From NCBI GenBank assembly GCA_045531965.1, contig JAZSFA010000017.1, positions 1-64,000 of the forward strand: 64,000 nucleotides of DNA, read 5' to 3'. This stretch comes from CAMEON01 sp045531965. GTDB taxonomy: Bacteria; Bacillota; Clostridia; Oscillospirales; CAG-272. Positions 8,177 to 16,599 of this stretch are shown here, in pieces. The notes below the pieces were generated by a model. It was not told where the DNA came from. It made no database searches and worked only from the letters and a program-made list of their open reading frames with translations. A program made the position numbers and the translations under genes. The first letter of the stretch is position 1. The number at the start of each line of letters is the position of its first letter.

Positions 8177-10312
8177 ATGACAAATCTGATTCGTATTGAA
8201 GGAACAAAAACCTGGGTGGCCAAAGGGGTTGATTGCGGTGCAAACAGCACCACCTGTATCCTCACCTTCTCCCATTCAGGCAATACATCTCTCGGCACCA
8301 TCTCGGTTGGCGATCAGCCCGTGGGCGTGATCGCCATGTCCAGTTGGATCGCTCCGGACTGCTCCGCCATGGGCAAGGTCACAGATGAATCCCTCACACC
8401 CATCACCGAGGCGCAATGCGAGATCGACCCCATCTCGGGTGTGCAGGACATCACCATCACCGTAAAAGGTCAAGCCGTCCTACACAGCATTGCTTTCACC
8501 GACAAGAGGCCCTACGCCGACATGGTTTACACCCCCGTCCCTGAGAAAAGCCTTGTTGATCTCGCCTCCGACACCTGGGAGGCAACCGATATGCTGGGAC
8601 GCAAGGTCGCCTCGGTAGAAGACGTCAAGGGAAAGACACGCGAGCGCAAGGTAGGTATTTTCTACTGGACTTGGCAGGAATCCCATGCCCATCTTCGTCC
8701 CGTAGACGTGACCAACGTGCTGGAAAAATTCCCCTCTGCCGAGTATGCCAAAGATCATCCTGCTTGGGGTGAACGTCCCTTCCAATGCTTCTGGCACGAG
8801 CCCTTCTACGGCTTCTACCGCAATTCCGATCCTTATATCATTCGTCACCATATGGCACTTTTGTCCGCGGCAGGCGTAGATATGATTGCCTTTGATTGCA
8901 CCAACGGTGCTCTGCTATGGCGCGACGCTTACGAGCCTCTTTTCAAGGGGATGCACGAGGCTCGCTTGGACGGTATCCGCACACCCCAGATCGTGTTCAT
9001 GCTGAATCTGGGTATTGTTCCCGAATCCACCACCGCCATGCTGTATTCTCTGTATCAAAATCTATACAAGCCCGGTCTGTACTCTGATCTGTGGTACTGT
9101 CAGGACGGAAAGCCCGTGGTCATGGCATATGACAGCGTGCTTCCCGAAAAGGGTGTGTGCGAGACCGATGACCGTATTCTCCGTGAGATAAAGGAGTTTT
9201 TCTGCTTCCGCCCCGGTCAACCGGGCTACGGTTGCGGCACCTGGCATCCCAACCAATGGGGCTGGCTGGAGATCTTCCCCCAGCATAAATATTGCGAGCG
9301 TCCCGACGGCACTTGCGAGATGATGACGGTAGGCGTGGGACAGAACGCCAACAAGGATCGCATCTGCACCCACTTCAACGACGTGGATACCTTCGGTCGC
9401 AGTTACACTTACAAGCACGGTCACAGTATGCTGACCAAAGATTCCTATAAGTATGGCTATAACGTGCAGGAGCAATGGGACAGAGCCATCGATATGGATC
9501 CCGATCTCGTCTTTGTCACAGGATGGAACGAGTGGATCATGGGACAGTGGAAAGAGCCTTGGCTCTCAGACCCTGATTCCCCTCAGCTTGCTATGGTGGA
9601 TCAGTATGACCGCGAACACAGCCGTGACATAGAAATGGATCGCGACGGCTATCTGGATACCTACTATCTCCAGCTCGCCCACAACATTCGTCGTTACAAG
9701 GGCGCGAAGCCCCGCGTGAAGGTCTCCGAGCCTCAGAGCATCAACGTCAGCGGTGGTGAGACTCAATGGAAGAAGGTGACTCCCGTCTATCGCAATCCCA
9801 AAGGTACCACCATTCACCGTGACTGGGATGGTTTTGCAGGCTGTCATTACGTCAATGAAACCGGTCGTAATGACATCGTGGAAGCCAAGGTCACCCGCGA
9901 TGAGGAGAATCTCTACTTCTTCGTTAAGTGCGCCGATCCCATCACTCCCCGCGAAGGCGACGGCTGGATGACCTTGTTCCTGGATGCGGATCGCGAGAAA
10001 TCCACCGGCTGGGAAGGCTATGACTTTGCCATTAACCGCACCGTTGCACCTAAGGGTAAATGTATCATTGAGCGTTACGTACCCACCGTTGAAGCAGGAA
10101 GCTTCACGTGGGAGAAAGTCGGCGCGGGCAGACTTCACGTCAAGGGCAATACCTTAACCCTCTCCATCCCGCGCGCCCTTGTTGAAAAAAACGGTAAGCT
10201 GGACTTCGAATTCAAATGGAGCGACAATATGCAGGCAAAGAACGTCATGGACTTCTACGAAAACGGTGATACCGCGCCCCTTGGACGCTTTAATTATTTA
10301 TATCAAGCATAA
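8177..10312 (+). CDS. GH99-like/WbsX-type hydrolase with C-terminal CBM9-like domain
   Basis: Protein of 711 residues that appears cytoplasmic, since there is no signal peptide: the start at 8177 follows AAAGGAG and begins MTNLIRIEG. Residues about 1-125 are a beta-rich N-terminal domain. Residues about 155-520 resemble the glycoside hydrolase 99-like (WbsX) TIM barrel: VGIFYWTWQ, AGVDMIAFDCTN and GWNEWIMGQW. Residues about 565-711 look like a CBM9-like sugar-binding domain. The enzyme class is inferred from these motifs; the substrate is unknown. Its two upstream neighbours are exported, which makes its lack of a signal notable. Confidence 0.75.
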   Translation: MTNLIRIEGTKTWVAKGVDCGANSTTCILTFSHSGNTSLGTISVGDQPVGVIAMSSWIAPDCSAMGKVTDESLTPITEAQCEIDPISGVQDITITVKGQAVLHSIAFTDKRPYADMVYTPVPEKSLVDLASDTWEATDMLGRKVASVEDVKGKTRERKVGIFYWTWQESHAHLRPVDVTNVLEKFPSAEYAKDHPAWGERPFQCFWHEPFYGFYRNSDPYIIRHHMALLSAAGVDMIAFDCTNGALLWRDAYEPLFKGMHEARLDGIRTPQIVFMLNLGIVPESTTAMLYSLYQNLYKPGLYSDLWYCQDGKPVVMAYDSVLPEKGVCETDDRILREIKEFFCFRPGQPGYGCGTWHPNQWGWLEIFPQHKYCERPDGTCEMMTVGVGQNANKDRICTHFNDVDTFGRSYTYKHGHSMLTKDSYKYGYNVQEQWDRAIDMDPDLVFVTGWNEWIMGQWKEPWLSDPDSPQLAMVDQYDREHSRDIEMDRDGYLDTYYLQLAHNIRRYKGAKPRVKVSEPQSINVSGGETQWKKVTPVYRNPKGTTIHRDWDGFAGCHYVNETGRNDIVEAKVTRDEENLYFFVKCADPITPREGDGWMTLFLDADREKSTGWEGYDFAINRTVAPKGKCIIERYVPTVEAGSFTWEKVGAGRLHVKGNTLTLSIPRALVEKNGKLDFEFKWSDNMQAKNVMDFYENGDTAPLGRFNYLYQA

Positions 10313-10318
10313 AAAATG

Positions 10319-10354
10319 CCTCCCGATGATCATAAAGATCATCGGGAGGTTTTC
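10319..10354. terminator. Bidirectional terminator between convergent genes
   Basis: A 13-bp perfect stem (CCTCCCGATGATC) with a 5-base loop, flanked by A run on the left and T run on the right, so it can end both the GH99-like gene and the convergent NAGPA gene. Confidence 0.92.
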
Positions 10355-10363
10355 TTGATTTAC

Positions 10364-12556
10364 TTAATCTTCTCTTCTTCTTTTCTTGATCAGTAGCGCA
10401 CAGCCTGCCGTAGCCAATATCGCAACAGCGCCAACAGAGATCACAGATCCGCAGCCATCCTCTTTAGATTCGGTCTGAGCTTCCGTAGCAGGTGCCTCAG
10501 TAGATACCTCGGTCTCTACCACAGGAGCATCGGTAGGTGCCTCAGTAGGTGCTTCCGTGGGAGTTTCGGTAGGCACTTCGGTGGGCACCTCTGTCTCGGG
10601 TTCGGTGGGTGCTTCTGTCTCGGGCTCGGTTTCGGGCATATGATCCTTCACGTACTGGAGATAGTCGGTCACAGCGCCTTCGGGAGCCCAACCGTTCTGT
10701 ACATTCTCCGCGTCAGCCTTGGTAGGACACATAACAACTGCGCCGATATACATGGACACACCCGCATCGGTATAGACCGAATCAAAAATGTCCAGACGAA
10801 TATTGTTAACAGTTCCCTTCCACTTGCTGACCTTGCTCATATCTACCACAACGTACTGCCAGTCATCCATACCTGCCTTCACCGAGAAGGATTTGGTGCG
10901 TGCGCCGTCAGGACCGGTGTCACTGCCACAAGCATAGAACAGCATAAAGTTGGTGTTGGAAGCATGATCCGTCTTCACCTTAAAGACCAGATAAGGATAG
11001 TCCTCAGCCTTGACGCTTTGCAGCATACCAAAGCTCAAGGTAGCGTAAGGATCGTTTGTTTTTGCCGCAGTGGTCATTTTGAAGGCCTTTTCGGTCTCAT
11101 CATAGCCGCAAGACACACCGTTGGGCGCGCCGATAAGCTCGGACAAAAGGGCACCGTCCATATACGTGGGAGGAATCTCAGAAAGATCAACAGGGATCTT
11201 GATATAACCGAGCGAGCCCTGCTTCTCACACACGGGAGTTTCGTTCCAGACGACGCCAATACCGTTAATCACCGCACGGGCTGAACCGTCGGAGCACTGA
11301 TGACGAATGGTATACTCACCCTCATCCAGAGTCAGGAAGGTGCAAGATCCGCCGCCATCCAGGAAAAACACGCCGTTATAGCCCATTTCCTTACAAAAAT
11401 CATATGCCTGGCTGAAACGCAAGCCGGCGCGGCTACCCTCGGTCTCAGAGGTAACGGATACCATCATGACAGAACCGTCATCCTTGTAGCCGATCAAAGC
11501 GGTCGGATATGCGGTGGAGTCGCTGTTGGCAACGGCAAGCTTACCGTCCAGCAGGGGAGGCATATGCCCGCCCATAGCATCTTGCACATTCTGCCAAAGC
11601 TCGGTGTTACCCCAGCGGTCCACAAGCTCGGTGGAGAGCGTGACCTCATCGCCAACCTTGAAATCAGCCAAAGCGGAAATCTTATTACCGCGTGCCGTCA
11701 AGACAATGGTATCAGGATTATCCAATGCGGGACGTGTAATCGCGCCCTCTCTATAAATAGCGATAACCTTGGCATTGATGGTACCACCGGCAGTAAATGC
11801 GGAAGATTTTTCCACTTCCAACTCTACCTCGTAAGCGTCATTCAAGGCATAGTTGGAGTCATTGACACGGTGATTGTAAACAATGACCGCGTTTCTTGCG
11901 GGCAAACGGTTGAGACCGTCTGCCTCAATGGTCTTGCCATTCACCGAAATGGTAATATTGATATCGGGAGAACCGACCAAGGGTTGGTTTTTATCGGTAA
12001 CACCAAAGCAAGCCTTATCGCCGGCGGGAGTGCCCTTTTCGGCGTTGGTGGCATCCAGGTTTTCCTGGTCGATCTGCTGAGAAGCCCAGATCTCTCCGTC
12101 GATCATGAGTACACCACGGGTGACCTTCAAGGTCTTGGAGGTAAGGGCGGAGCTGGAGTGAACGGTTGTCATCCACAAGTCGCCGTTAAGGGCTGCCAAC
12201 ACCGTCTGACCATCGTGGGACTCATTGTATGCGACTGTCGCCTCATCCAGAGTCTGGGTACTAACCATAAACTTACCGCTGTTGATAACTTCCACCGACA
12301 GGTGGGTATTGGAAAGATCAAACTCAGCCACGTTGACAAGTCGGTTATCCCCATAGAAGCCGTCCAGCTCGATCTGTGTCCAAGTCACGCCGGTCTTGGT
12401 ACCATCAGACAGCGTGATCTCTTGAGATTCACGGGAAGACTCGCCCGTCAACTGATACGCCTCGGTCTCGACTGCCCCCAAAGGGGTAATCATGAGCCCT
12501 GCCAAAAGAGACGCGCATATCAGTACGCATAAAGCAATTGATAAGATTCGTTTCAT
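10364..12556 (-). CDS. Secreted phosphodiester glycosidase (NAGPA domain) with GCxSV anchor
   Basis: Surface protein of 730 residues. A signal peptide ends near LGAVE (about residue 28). Residues about 100-445 match the NAGPA family, which removes sugars linked through phosphodiesters: AALNGDLW, GGHMPPLLDGK, ALIGYKDDGSVMMVSV, FLDGGGSCTFL and NGIGVVW. Residues about 455-640 hold the shared beta-sandwich (YPYLVFKVKT, DDWQYVVVDMS, NNIRLDIFD). A repetitive Thr/Glu/Pro linker precedes GCGSV (Cys about 702), a hydrophobic helix and KKRRRED. It overlaps the upstream gene by four bases (ATGA), so both are in one operon. Confidence 0.88.
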   Translation of the reverse strand: MKRILSIALCVLICASLLAGLMITPLGAVETEAYQLTGESSRESQEITLSDGTKTGVTWTQIELDGFYGDNRLVNVAEFDLSNTHLSVEVINSGKFMVSTQTLDEATVAYNESHDGQTVLAALNGDLWMTTVHSSSALTSKTLKVTRGVLMIDGEIWASQQIDQENLDATNAEKGTPAGDKACFGVTDKNQPLVGSPDINITISVNGKTIEADGLNRLPARNAVIVYNHRVNDSNYALNDAYEVELEVEKSSAFTAGGTINAKVIAIYREGAITRPALDNPDTIVLTARGNKISALADFKVGDEVTLSTELVDRWGNTELWQNVQDAMGGHMPPLLDGKLAVANSDSTAYPTALIGYKDDGSVMMVSVTSETEGSRAGLRFSQAYDFCKEMGYNGVFFLDGGGSCTFLTLDEGEYTIRHQCSDGSARAVINGIGVVWNETPVCEKQGSLGYIKIPVDLSEIPPTYMDGALLSELIGAPNGVSCGYDETEKAFKMTTAAKTNDPYATLSFGMLQSVKAEDYPYLVFKVKTDHASNTNFMLFYACGSDTGPDGARTKSFSVKAGMDDWQYVVVDMSKVSKWKGTVNNIRLDIFDSVYTDAGVSMYIGAVVMCPTKADAENVQNGWAPEGAVTDYLQYVKDHMPETEPETEAPTEPETEVPTEVPTETPTEAPTEAPTDAPVVETEVSTEAPATEAQTESKEDGCGSVISVGAVAILATAGCALLIKKRRRED

Positions 12557-14397
12557 TTCTTTATCCTCCGATTTTTCTTTTTTATCATAGATGCAAGGGG
12601 AACGAGAAATACGAGCAGGGATACACCGGCAACCGAAGCACAGCCTTCGGTAGAAGGTTGGGACGCTGTTTCTGCCTCCGTATCCGTTTCTTCTGAAGGC
12701 TGTGTCATGACAGGATCAGAAGGTTGAGTTTCCTCAGGTGGGGTGACGGGTTCGGTTTCGAGAATGACAGTCTCTTCAAACCAATCACCTTCCTGAAATG
12801 TTACAGGTTTTTGATCGGCAACAATGATTTCCGAATCATCCCGAACCACGGCAGGGGCACCCAAAGCGTGCGGCGAATCGTTTTTCGTGACAGACGCTCC
12901 GGCGGCGGCATTGGCAGCATCTAATGTGCTAAAAAACTGAACGGACGCAAAGTCTACATAGTTGCCAACCTCACAATCGCCGTTGATGATGTCAAATCGC
13001 CAACCGTTGATCTTTCCCCGCCAATGCTCTTTGGTCGTCAGGTCAAAAACATAATAATGCCATCGACCGTCTTTGATCAGCTGGTGAGTATAGGTGCAAG
13101 TTTCGGTAGCTCCCACAATATTGCCTGCACACAGATAAAAAGTCATGCTGCTGTGGTTGTTTGCTTGGTTTGCTCGTGCCAGAACCACCATGTACTTATA
13201 GTCATCAGCGCTCAGTCGGATCTCATGATCCTTTAAAAGGCCCGAAGCATTAAAATGAGTAAAGGGATCGTTCGTCTGATCAATGACTTCTATGCGAAGC
13301 ACCTCACCCATTACCGCATCTTGTACACCCTTGAGATCCACAAGATTTCTTCCGGTAAAGCGATTGATGATATCCGAAGAAAAATAGATCTTTGCTGCGG
13401 TGCGATCATATTCCTGTCCTCTGTAGGTCAGCGTCATATGATGAATCGTCAATGTCACACCGTCTTTGACATAGGCAGACAAATACAAGCCTTTATGCGG
13501 CACAAAATCCTCCTGGGAAAAATCGATCTCCACGGTTTGAGGCTCGGTGGTGCTTGTGTTCAAAGGCAAGGCGGTGATATGGTGGGTAAGATTATACAGC
13601 CCCTCTCCGTCTCCGTATAGATGCTCCTCGGAAGACTTAAAACCCAGCAAAGCTTTCCTATCTGCCTCATAGCTTTGGCTGATACTATAAGTGACAGTCA
13701 CTTTGCCAAAGACGCTCAAATCCATGTCTCCCAAGGCAACCACAGAGCGATTGGTCATCACAAGACCCGTCTCGTTGACCAAGGCATCTGTCAGTGCGCC
13801 ATTGGTCTTTTCAAGCCGTGGGAAAGAAATGATCCGCTTTTCTCCGTCATCATGATCGGGTGTACCGTACATCATATGGGAGAAGAGGATTATATCACAG
13901 CCCACTCCGTCTCCTGCCACAGCACGGACATACAGATCATAATATCCATCCTGCGCGCCCGCAGGAGGAAGAATATCTATAGAAAAGCCTGCCGTATCAT
14001 GCCCACCGGGATAAGGAATCCCTGCATTGATCAAGTCGGGACGCTTGACGATGGTGATTTGGCTTGCTTTTATCCAGCTCGGGACGCTGTGTAAGTCTGA
14101 AACCCAGGCATACTCATAATGGCTGACGCCCTCATCCGTGGCAAACCATCCTTTCAGGGTCAACGTACCATTCTCGGGAAAAACAAAATCTTCGTACACA
14201 TAAATGGTAGACGAGCCAAAGCCTTTTCCCCCCGTGACCTCATCAACAGAAAACAGATACGGCGCGCGTCTAAGATCCAACGCTTTGACCTGTGCGTTTG
14301 TTGCGGCGGAAGGCACAGTTAACAGGGGCATGACACATAAGAGCAGTATAAGTAGAAGCGAGCATAGCATTTTTAAAACCGGCAATCTTGTTTTCAT
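12553..14397 (-). CDS. Secreted multi-beta-sandwich protein with GCxSV anchor
   Basis: Surface protein of 614 residues with a long signal peptide (about residues 1-31, ending PSAAT). Residues about 45-175 form an Ig-like beta-sandwich (LTLKGWFATDEG, then DGYYDLYVRAVAGDG) also found in the 1508-residue protein. Residues about 185-325 and 330-505 are two further beta-rich domains; the last contains DDYKYMVVLARA and DGRWHYYVFDL. No catalytic signature is seen. A Thr/Glu/Pro/Ser tail leads to GCASV (Cys about 586), a hydrophobic helix and KKKNRRIKK. GGGGGAG precedes the ATG. It is the first gene of the operon with the NAGPA protein and may present or assist it. Confidence 0.75.
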   Translation of the reverse strand: MKTRLPVLKMLCSLLLILLLCVMPLLTVPSAATNAQVKALDLRRAPYLFSVDEVTGGKGFGSSTIYVYEDFVFPENGTLTLKGWFATDEGVSHYEYAWVSDLHSVPSWIKASQITIVKRPDLINAGIPYPGGHDTAGFSIDILPPAGAQDGYYDLYVRAVAGDGVGCDIILFSHMMYGTPDHDDGEKRIISFPRLEKTNGALTDALVNETGLVMTNRSVVALGDMDLSVFGKVTVTYSISQSYEADRKALLGFKSSEEHLYGDGEGLYNLTHHITALPLNTSTTEPQTVEIDFSQEDFVPHKGLYLSAYVKDGVTLTIHHMTLTYRGQEYDRTAAKIYFSSDIINRFTGRNLVDLKGVQDAVMGEVLRIEVIDQTNDPFTHFNASGLLKDHEIRLSADDYKYMVVLARANQANNHSSMTFYLCAGNIVGATETCTYTHQLIKDGRWHYYVFDLTTKEHWRGKINGWRFDIINGDCEVGNYVDFASVQFFSTLDAANAAAGASVTKNDSPHALGAPAVVRDDSEIIVADQKPVTFQEGDWFEETVILETEPVTPPEETQPSDPVMTQPSEETDTEAETASQPSTEGCASVAGVSLLVFLVPLASMIKKKNRRIKK

Positions 14398-14510
14398 GGT
14401 CTCCCCCTTTCTTATAACGGTAGCTCTTTTCCATTATACATGATTTTCCCATTTTTGAAAAGGGGTTTTGAAAAGATTTGTGCATTATTTTTCTAAAAAA
14501 AGAGAAAAAT

Positions 14511-14555
14511 AAAAATCCCCCCGTGAGGGTGAGAACTCACGAAAGGATTTTTATG
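14511..14555 (-). terminator. rpsT terminator
   Basis: On the minus strand AAAATCC and CGTGAG pair with CTCACG and GGGATTTTTA, giving a hairpin followed by a T run, about 28 bases after the rpsT stop. Confidence 0.8.
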
Positions 14556-14582
14556 GTTCATTCAGTTGATCTCAGAAAGAAC

Positions 14583-14849
14583 TCAAGCGTTCATACCGTT
14601 GAGAGCCTTGGTGAAAGCACTCTTCTTGTGAGCGGCGCAGTTCTTGTGAATGATGCCCTTGGAAGCAGCCACGTCAATCTTCTTGACAGCAACCTTGTAC
14701 AGCTCCTGAGCAGCAACAACATCGCCGGCAGCGACAGCAGCCTCATACTTCTTCACAACGGTCTTCATCTGAGAACGGAACATCTTGTTCTGAAGGGTCT
14801 TAGTAGCAGTAACCTTTACACGCTTCTTTGCAGACTTAATATTAGGCAT
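14583..14849 (-). CDS. rpsT: 30S ribosomal protein S20
   Basis: Primary 16S rRNA-binding protein of the small ribosomal subunit, 88 residues. The N-terminal MPNIKSAKKRV, the basic helices (RSQMKTVVKKYEAA) and the GIIHKNCAAHKKSA segment are diagnostic. A strong ribosome-binding site (AGGAGGT) precedes the ATG. It is monocistronic, with its own promoter and terminator. Confidence 0.97.
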   Translation of the reverse strand: MPNIKSAKKRVKVTATKTLQNKMFRSQMKTVVKKYEAAVAAGDVVAAQELYKVAVKKIDVAASKGIIHKNCAAHKKSAFTKALNGMNA

Positions 14850-14938
14850 GATCTTTACCTCCTATTACATCGAAATAACTATGTTCCAACCCTACCCCAT
14901 ATGAGAGGGTATGCGGCAAGGCTCACATATACCCTTAT

Positions 14939-14967
14939 ATCATATCACAAAAGTTAAAGAAATGCAA
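14939..14967 (-). promoter_or_regulatory. Sigma-A promoter of rpsT
   Basis: TTGCAT, 17 bases, TATGAT on the minus strand with TGA before the -10 (extended -10). It lies about 90 bases upstream of rpsT; the leader between them contains no clear regulatory fold. Confidence 0.75.
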
Positions 14968-15078
14968 GGCTTTTTTATATTTTTTTGATAACAATTTTCA
15001 AAGGATTTTTAAAAGTTTTTTGAACATTTTTACCATATTTTCAAATTGACAAGCTGCGTTACGCCGAATTTATTCATT

Positions 15079-15816
15079 TTAAAAGCTGTTTTTTAAAAAC
15101 ACAAGTATATCCTGCCATGCCTCTTGGGTAATTTCACCATGACGGCAGCCTTCAAGTCGGTCATAATCCATCCGATGTCCCATCGCGCGCATTTTCTCCA
15201 CGTACTCATCCATCTGTTCTTCGGGAAACAGCTCGTCGGCACAGTCGTTGATCAACAAATAGGGGATCCGAGGCATATCCGACATTCTGTGTTTGGGGGA
15301 GAATGTCAGCAAATTCTCTGTTATCTCGCCTTCATAGTCAGCCACGGCGCGGAACAGCGTACGACGGAACTGTCCGTGTGTCTCAAAGCAATAGGGTACG
15401 TCCACGCAAGGACAGACCGCCACGCAAGCATGGGGTTTAACTTTGGCTTCGGCGGTAAAAATGAGCGCGCCAAGACCGCCCATACTTCCCCCCGTCACCG
15501 CCCATGGGGTCTCGTTCGGCAGATTGTATTTCTCTCGGATAGCATCCGCCACCAGCTCACAGTACCGCACGGCTCCCCGATTCATCCAGCTCCAAGGACC
15601 GGGAAAAGTATAAGCCACAAGAATGCCTTCCTTGCCCATCTCCTCGGCATAGCCGCCGCGGTATTCAGCGAAATCCATGCAGCCACCCATACAAGAGCCG
15701 CCACCCAATCCGGGAAATTCCAAAATAAAGCCGCGAACGGGTAAGGTCAACACCGCCTCGTTGGTATTACAAAAAAGTGTCAGGGTATCTGCGTTAATGA
15801 TCTTTTGATCTGTCAT
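15079..15816 (-). CDS. Alpha/beta hydrolase
   Basis: Cytoplasmic serine hydrolase of 245 residues. The nucleophile is Ser111 in GGSMGG, the acid is likely Asp in NDCADELFP, and the base is His in EGCRHGEI; FPGLGGGSCMGG near residue 40 may form the oxyanion region. I chose the ATG at 15816 because GGAG lies six bases upstream; an earlier ATG at 15849 is possible and would add 11 residues. The family includes esterases and peptidases of the prolyl-oligopeptidase type. The substrate is unknown. Confidence 0.8.
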   Translation of the reverse strand: MTDQKIINADTLTLFCNTNEAVLTLPVRGFILEFPGLGGGSCMGGCMDFAEYRGGYAEEMGKEGILVAYTFPGPWSWMNRGAVRYCELVADAIREKYNLPNETPWAVTGGSMGGLGALIFTAEAKVKPHACVAVCPCVDVPYCFETHGQFRRTLFRAVADYEGEITENLLTFSPKHRMSDMPRIPYLLINDCADELFPEEQMDEYVEKMRAMGHRMDYDRLEGCRHGEITQEAWQDILVFLKNSF

Positions 15817-15913
15817 CGTTATCTCCATTCCGCCGCCCGGCTGCGGCATAAATGCACCTTAATTTTCGACCGTATGCTCACTCTACGCAAGTAACTTACG
15901 GGTTGGAGCCCTG

Positions 15914-16570
15914 TTATGATGTAGCTGACGTGGGCTTGTGGGTGATATCATCCACCTTCACAACACCATCGGGGGTCACCTCATAGAGATCCAAGCGGAT
16001 GAATTTCTTCAATTTTCTTAAATTGTCCGGACAATACTCTGAAAATTTCAACAAAATCAGTTGATCGTCGCCAAATCTAACAAACCAAAGCTTGCTACGC
16101 TCATTGTAAGCATAGCCGTCATATAGAAAGTCCCCTTTCGCGTTTAATACCATTTTTTCAAAAGTATCCGGGTCTCTATAAACTGAAATTCTCACAGCAG
16201 TTAGACCCGTCTCGATATTTTGATACTCATAAATGATATTCGTTGTACTGCATTGGATTTTGCTTAAACAATAATTTTCACTCAATATTGTTGGAACCGG
16301 AAAAGTTTTATCATCAGAGAAAGAAAAGCAAGTTTTTTTCAGAGCATCCTCTTCGTTACTCGTATCAAGCTCTCCATAGTTGACAAGCATCAAATTAGCG
16401 AAAAAAGCATCCATACTGTCTGTATCATACGGTTGTATTCGCTGAGAGCGCTGTACTGTAGAGACCTCTGTGGTTTCTTCCGGTGTATCAACGGGATCAG
16501 TAAAAACACTACAAGCACAAAACAACATGATTAAAACAACACTCAAAATCACACAGAATATTTGTTTCAT
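15914..16570 (-). CDS. Small lipoprotein, function unknown
   Basis: 218-residue putative lipoprotein: MKQIFCVILS begins a hydrophobic segment ending in LFCAC, an atypical lipobox with Cys at -2. A short Asp/Thr/Glu linker follows, then a globular domain of about 170 residues that I do not recognise (DGYAYNERSKLWFVRFGDDQLILLKF). The start at 16570 is supported by GGAAG upstream; the frame is open to 16609 and would then overlap the preceding gene. It lies 29 bases behind the CotH-like gene and is probably in the same operon. Confidence 0.7.
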   Translation of the reverse strand: MKQIFCVILSVVLIMLFCACSVFTDPVDTPEETTEVSTVQRSQRIQPYDTDSMDAFFANLMLVNYGELDTSNEEDALKKTCFSFSDDKTFPVPTILSENYCLSKIQCSTTNIIYEYQNIETGLTAVRISVYRDPDTFEKMVLNAKGDFLYDGYAYNERSKLWFVRFGDDQLILLKFSEYCPDNLRKLKKFIRLDLYEVTPDGVVKVDDITHKPTSATS

Positions 16571-16599
16571 GATCTTCCATCCTTTATTTTTCATCAGGA

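Noticed and set aside
10480..10640. Regular short DNA repeats that resemble a CRISPR or minisatellite
   Set aside because: They are in-frame codon repeats of the Thr/Glu/Ala/Pro linker; the same pattern occurs in other surface genes, with no spacers.
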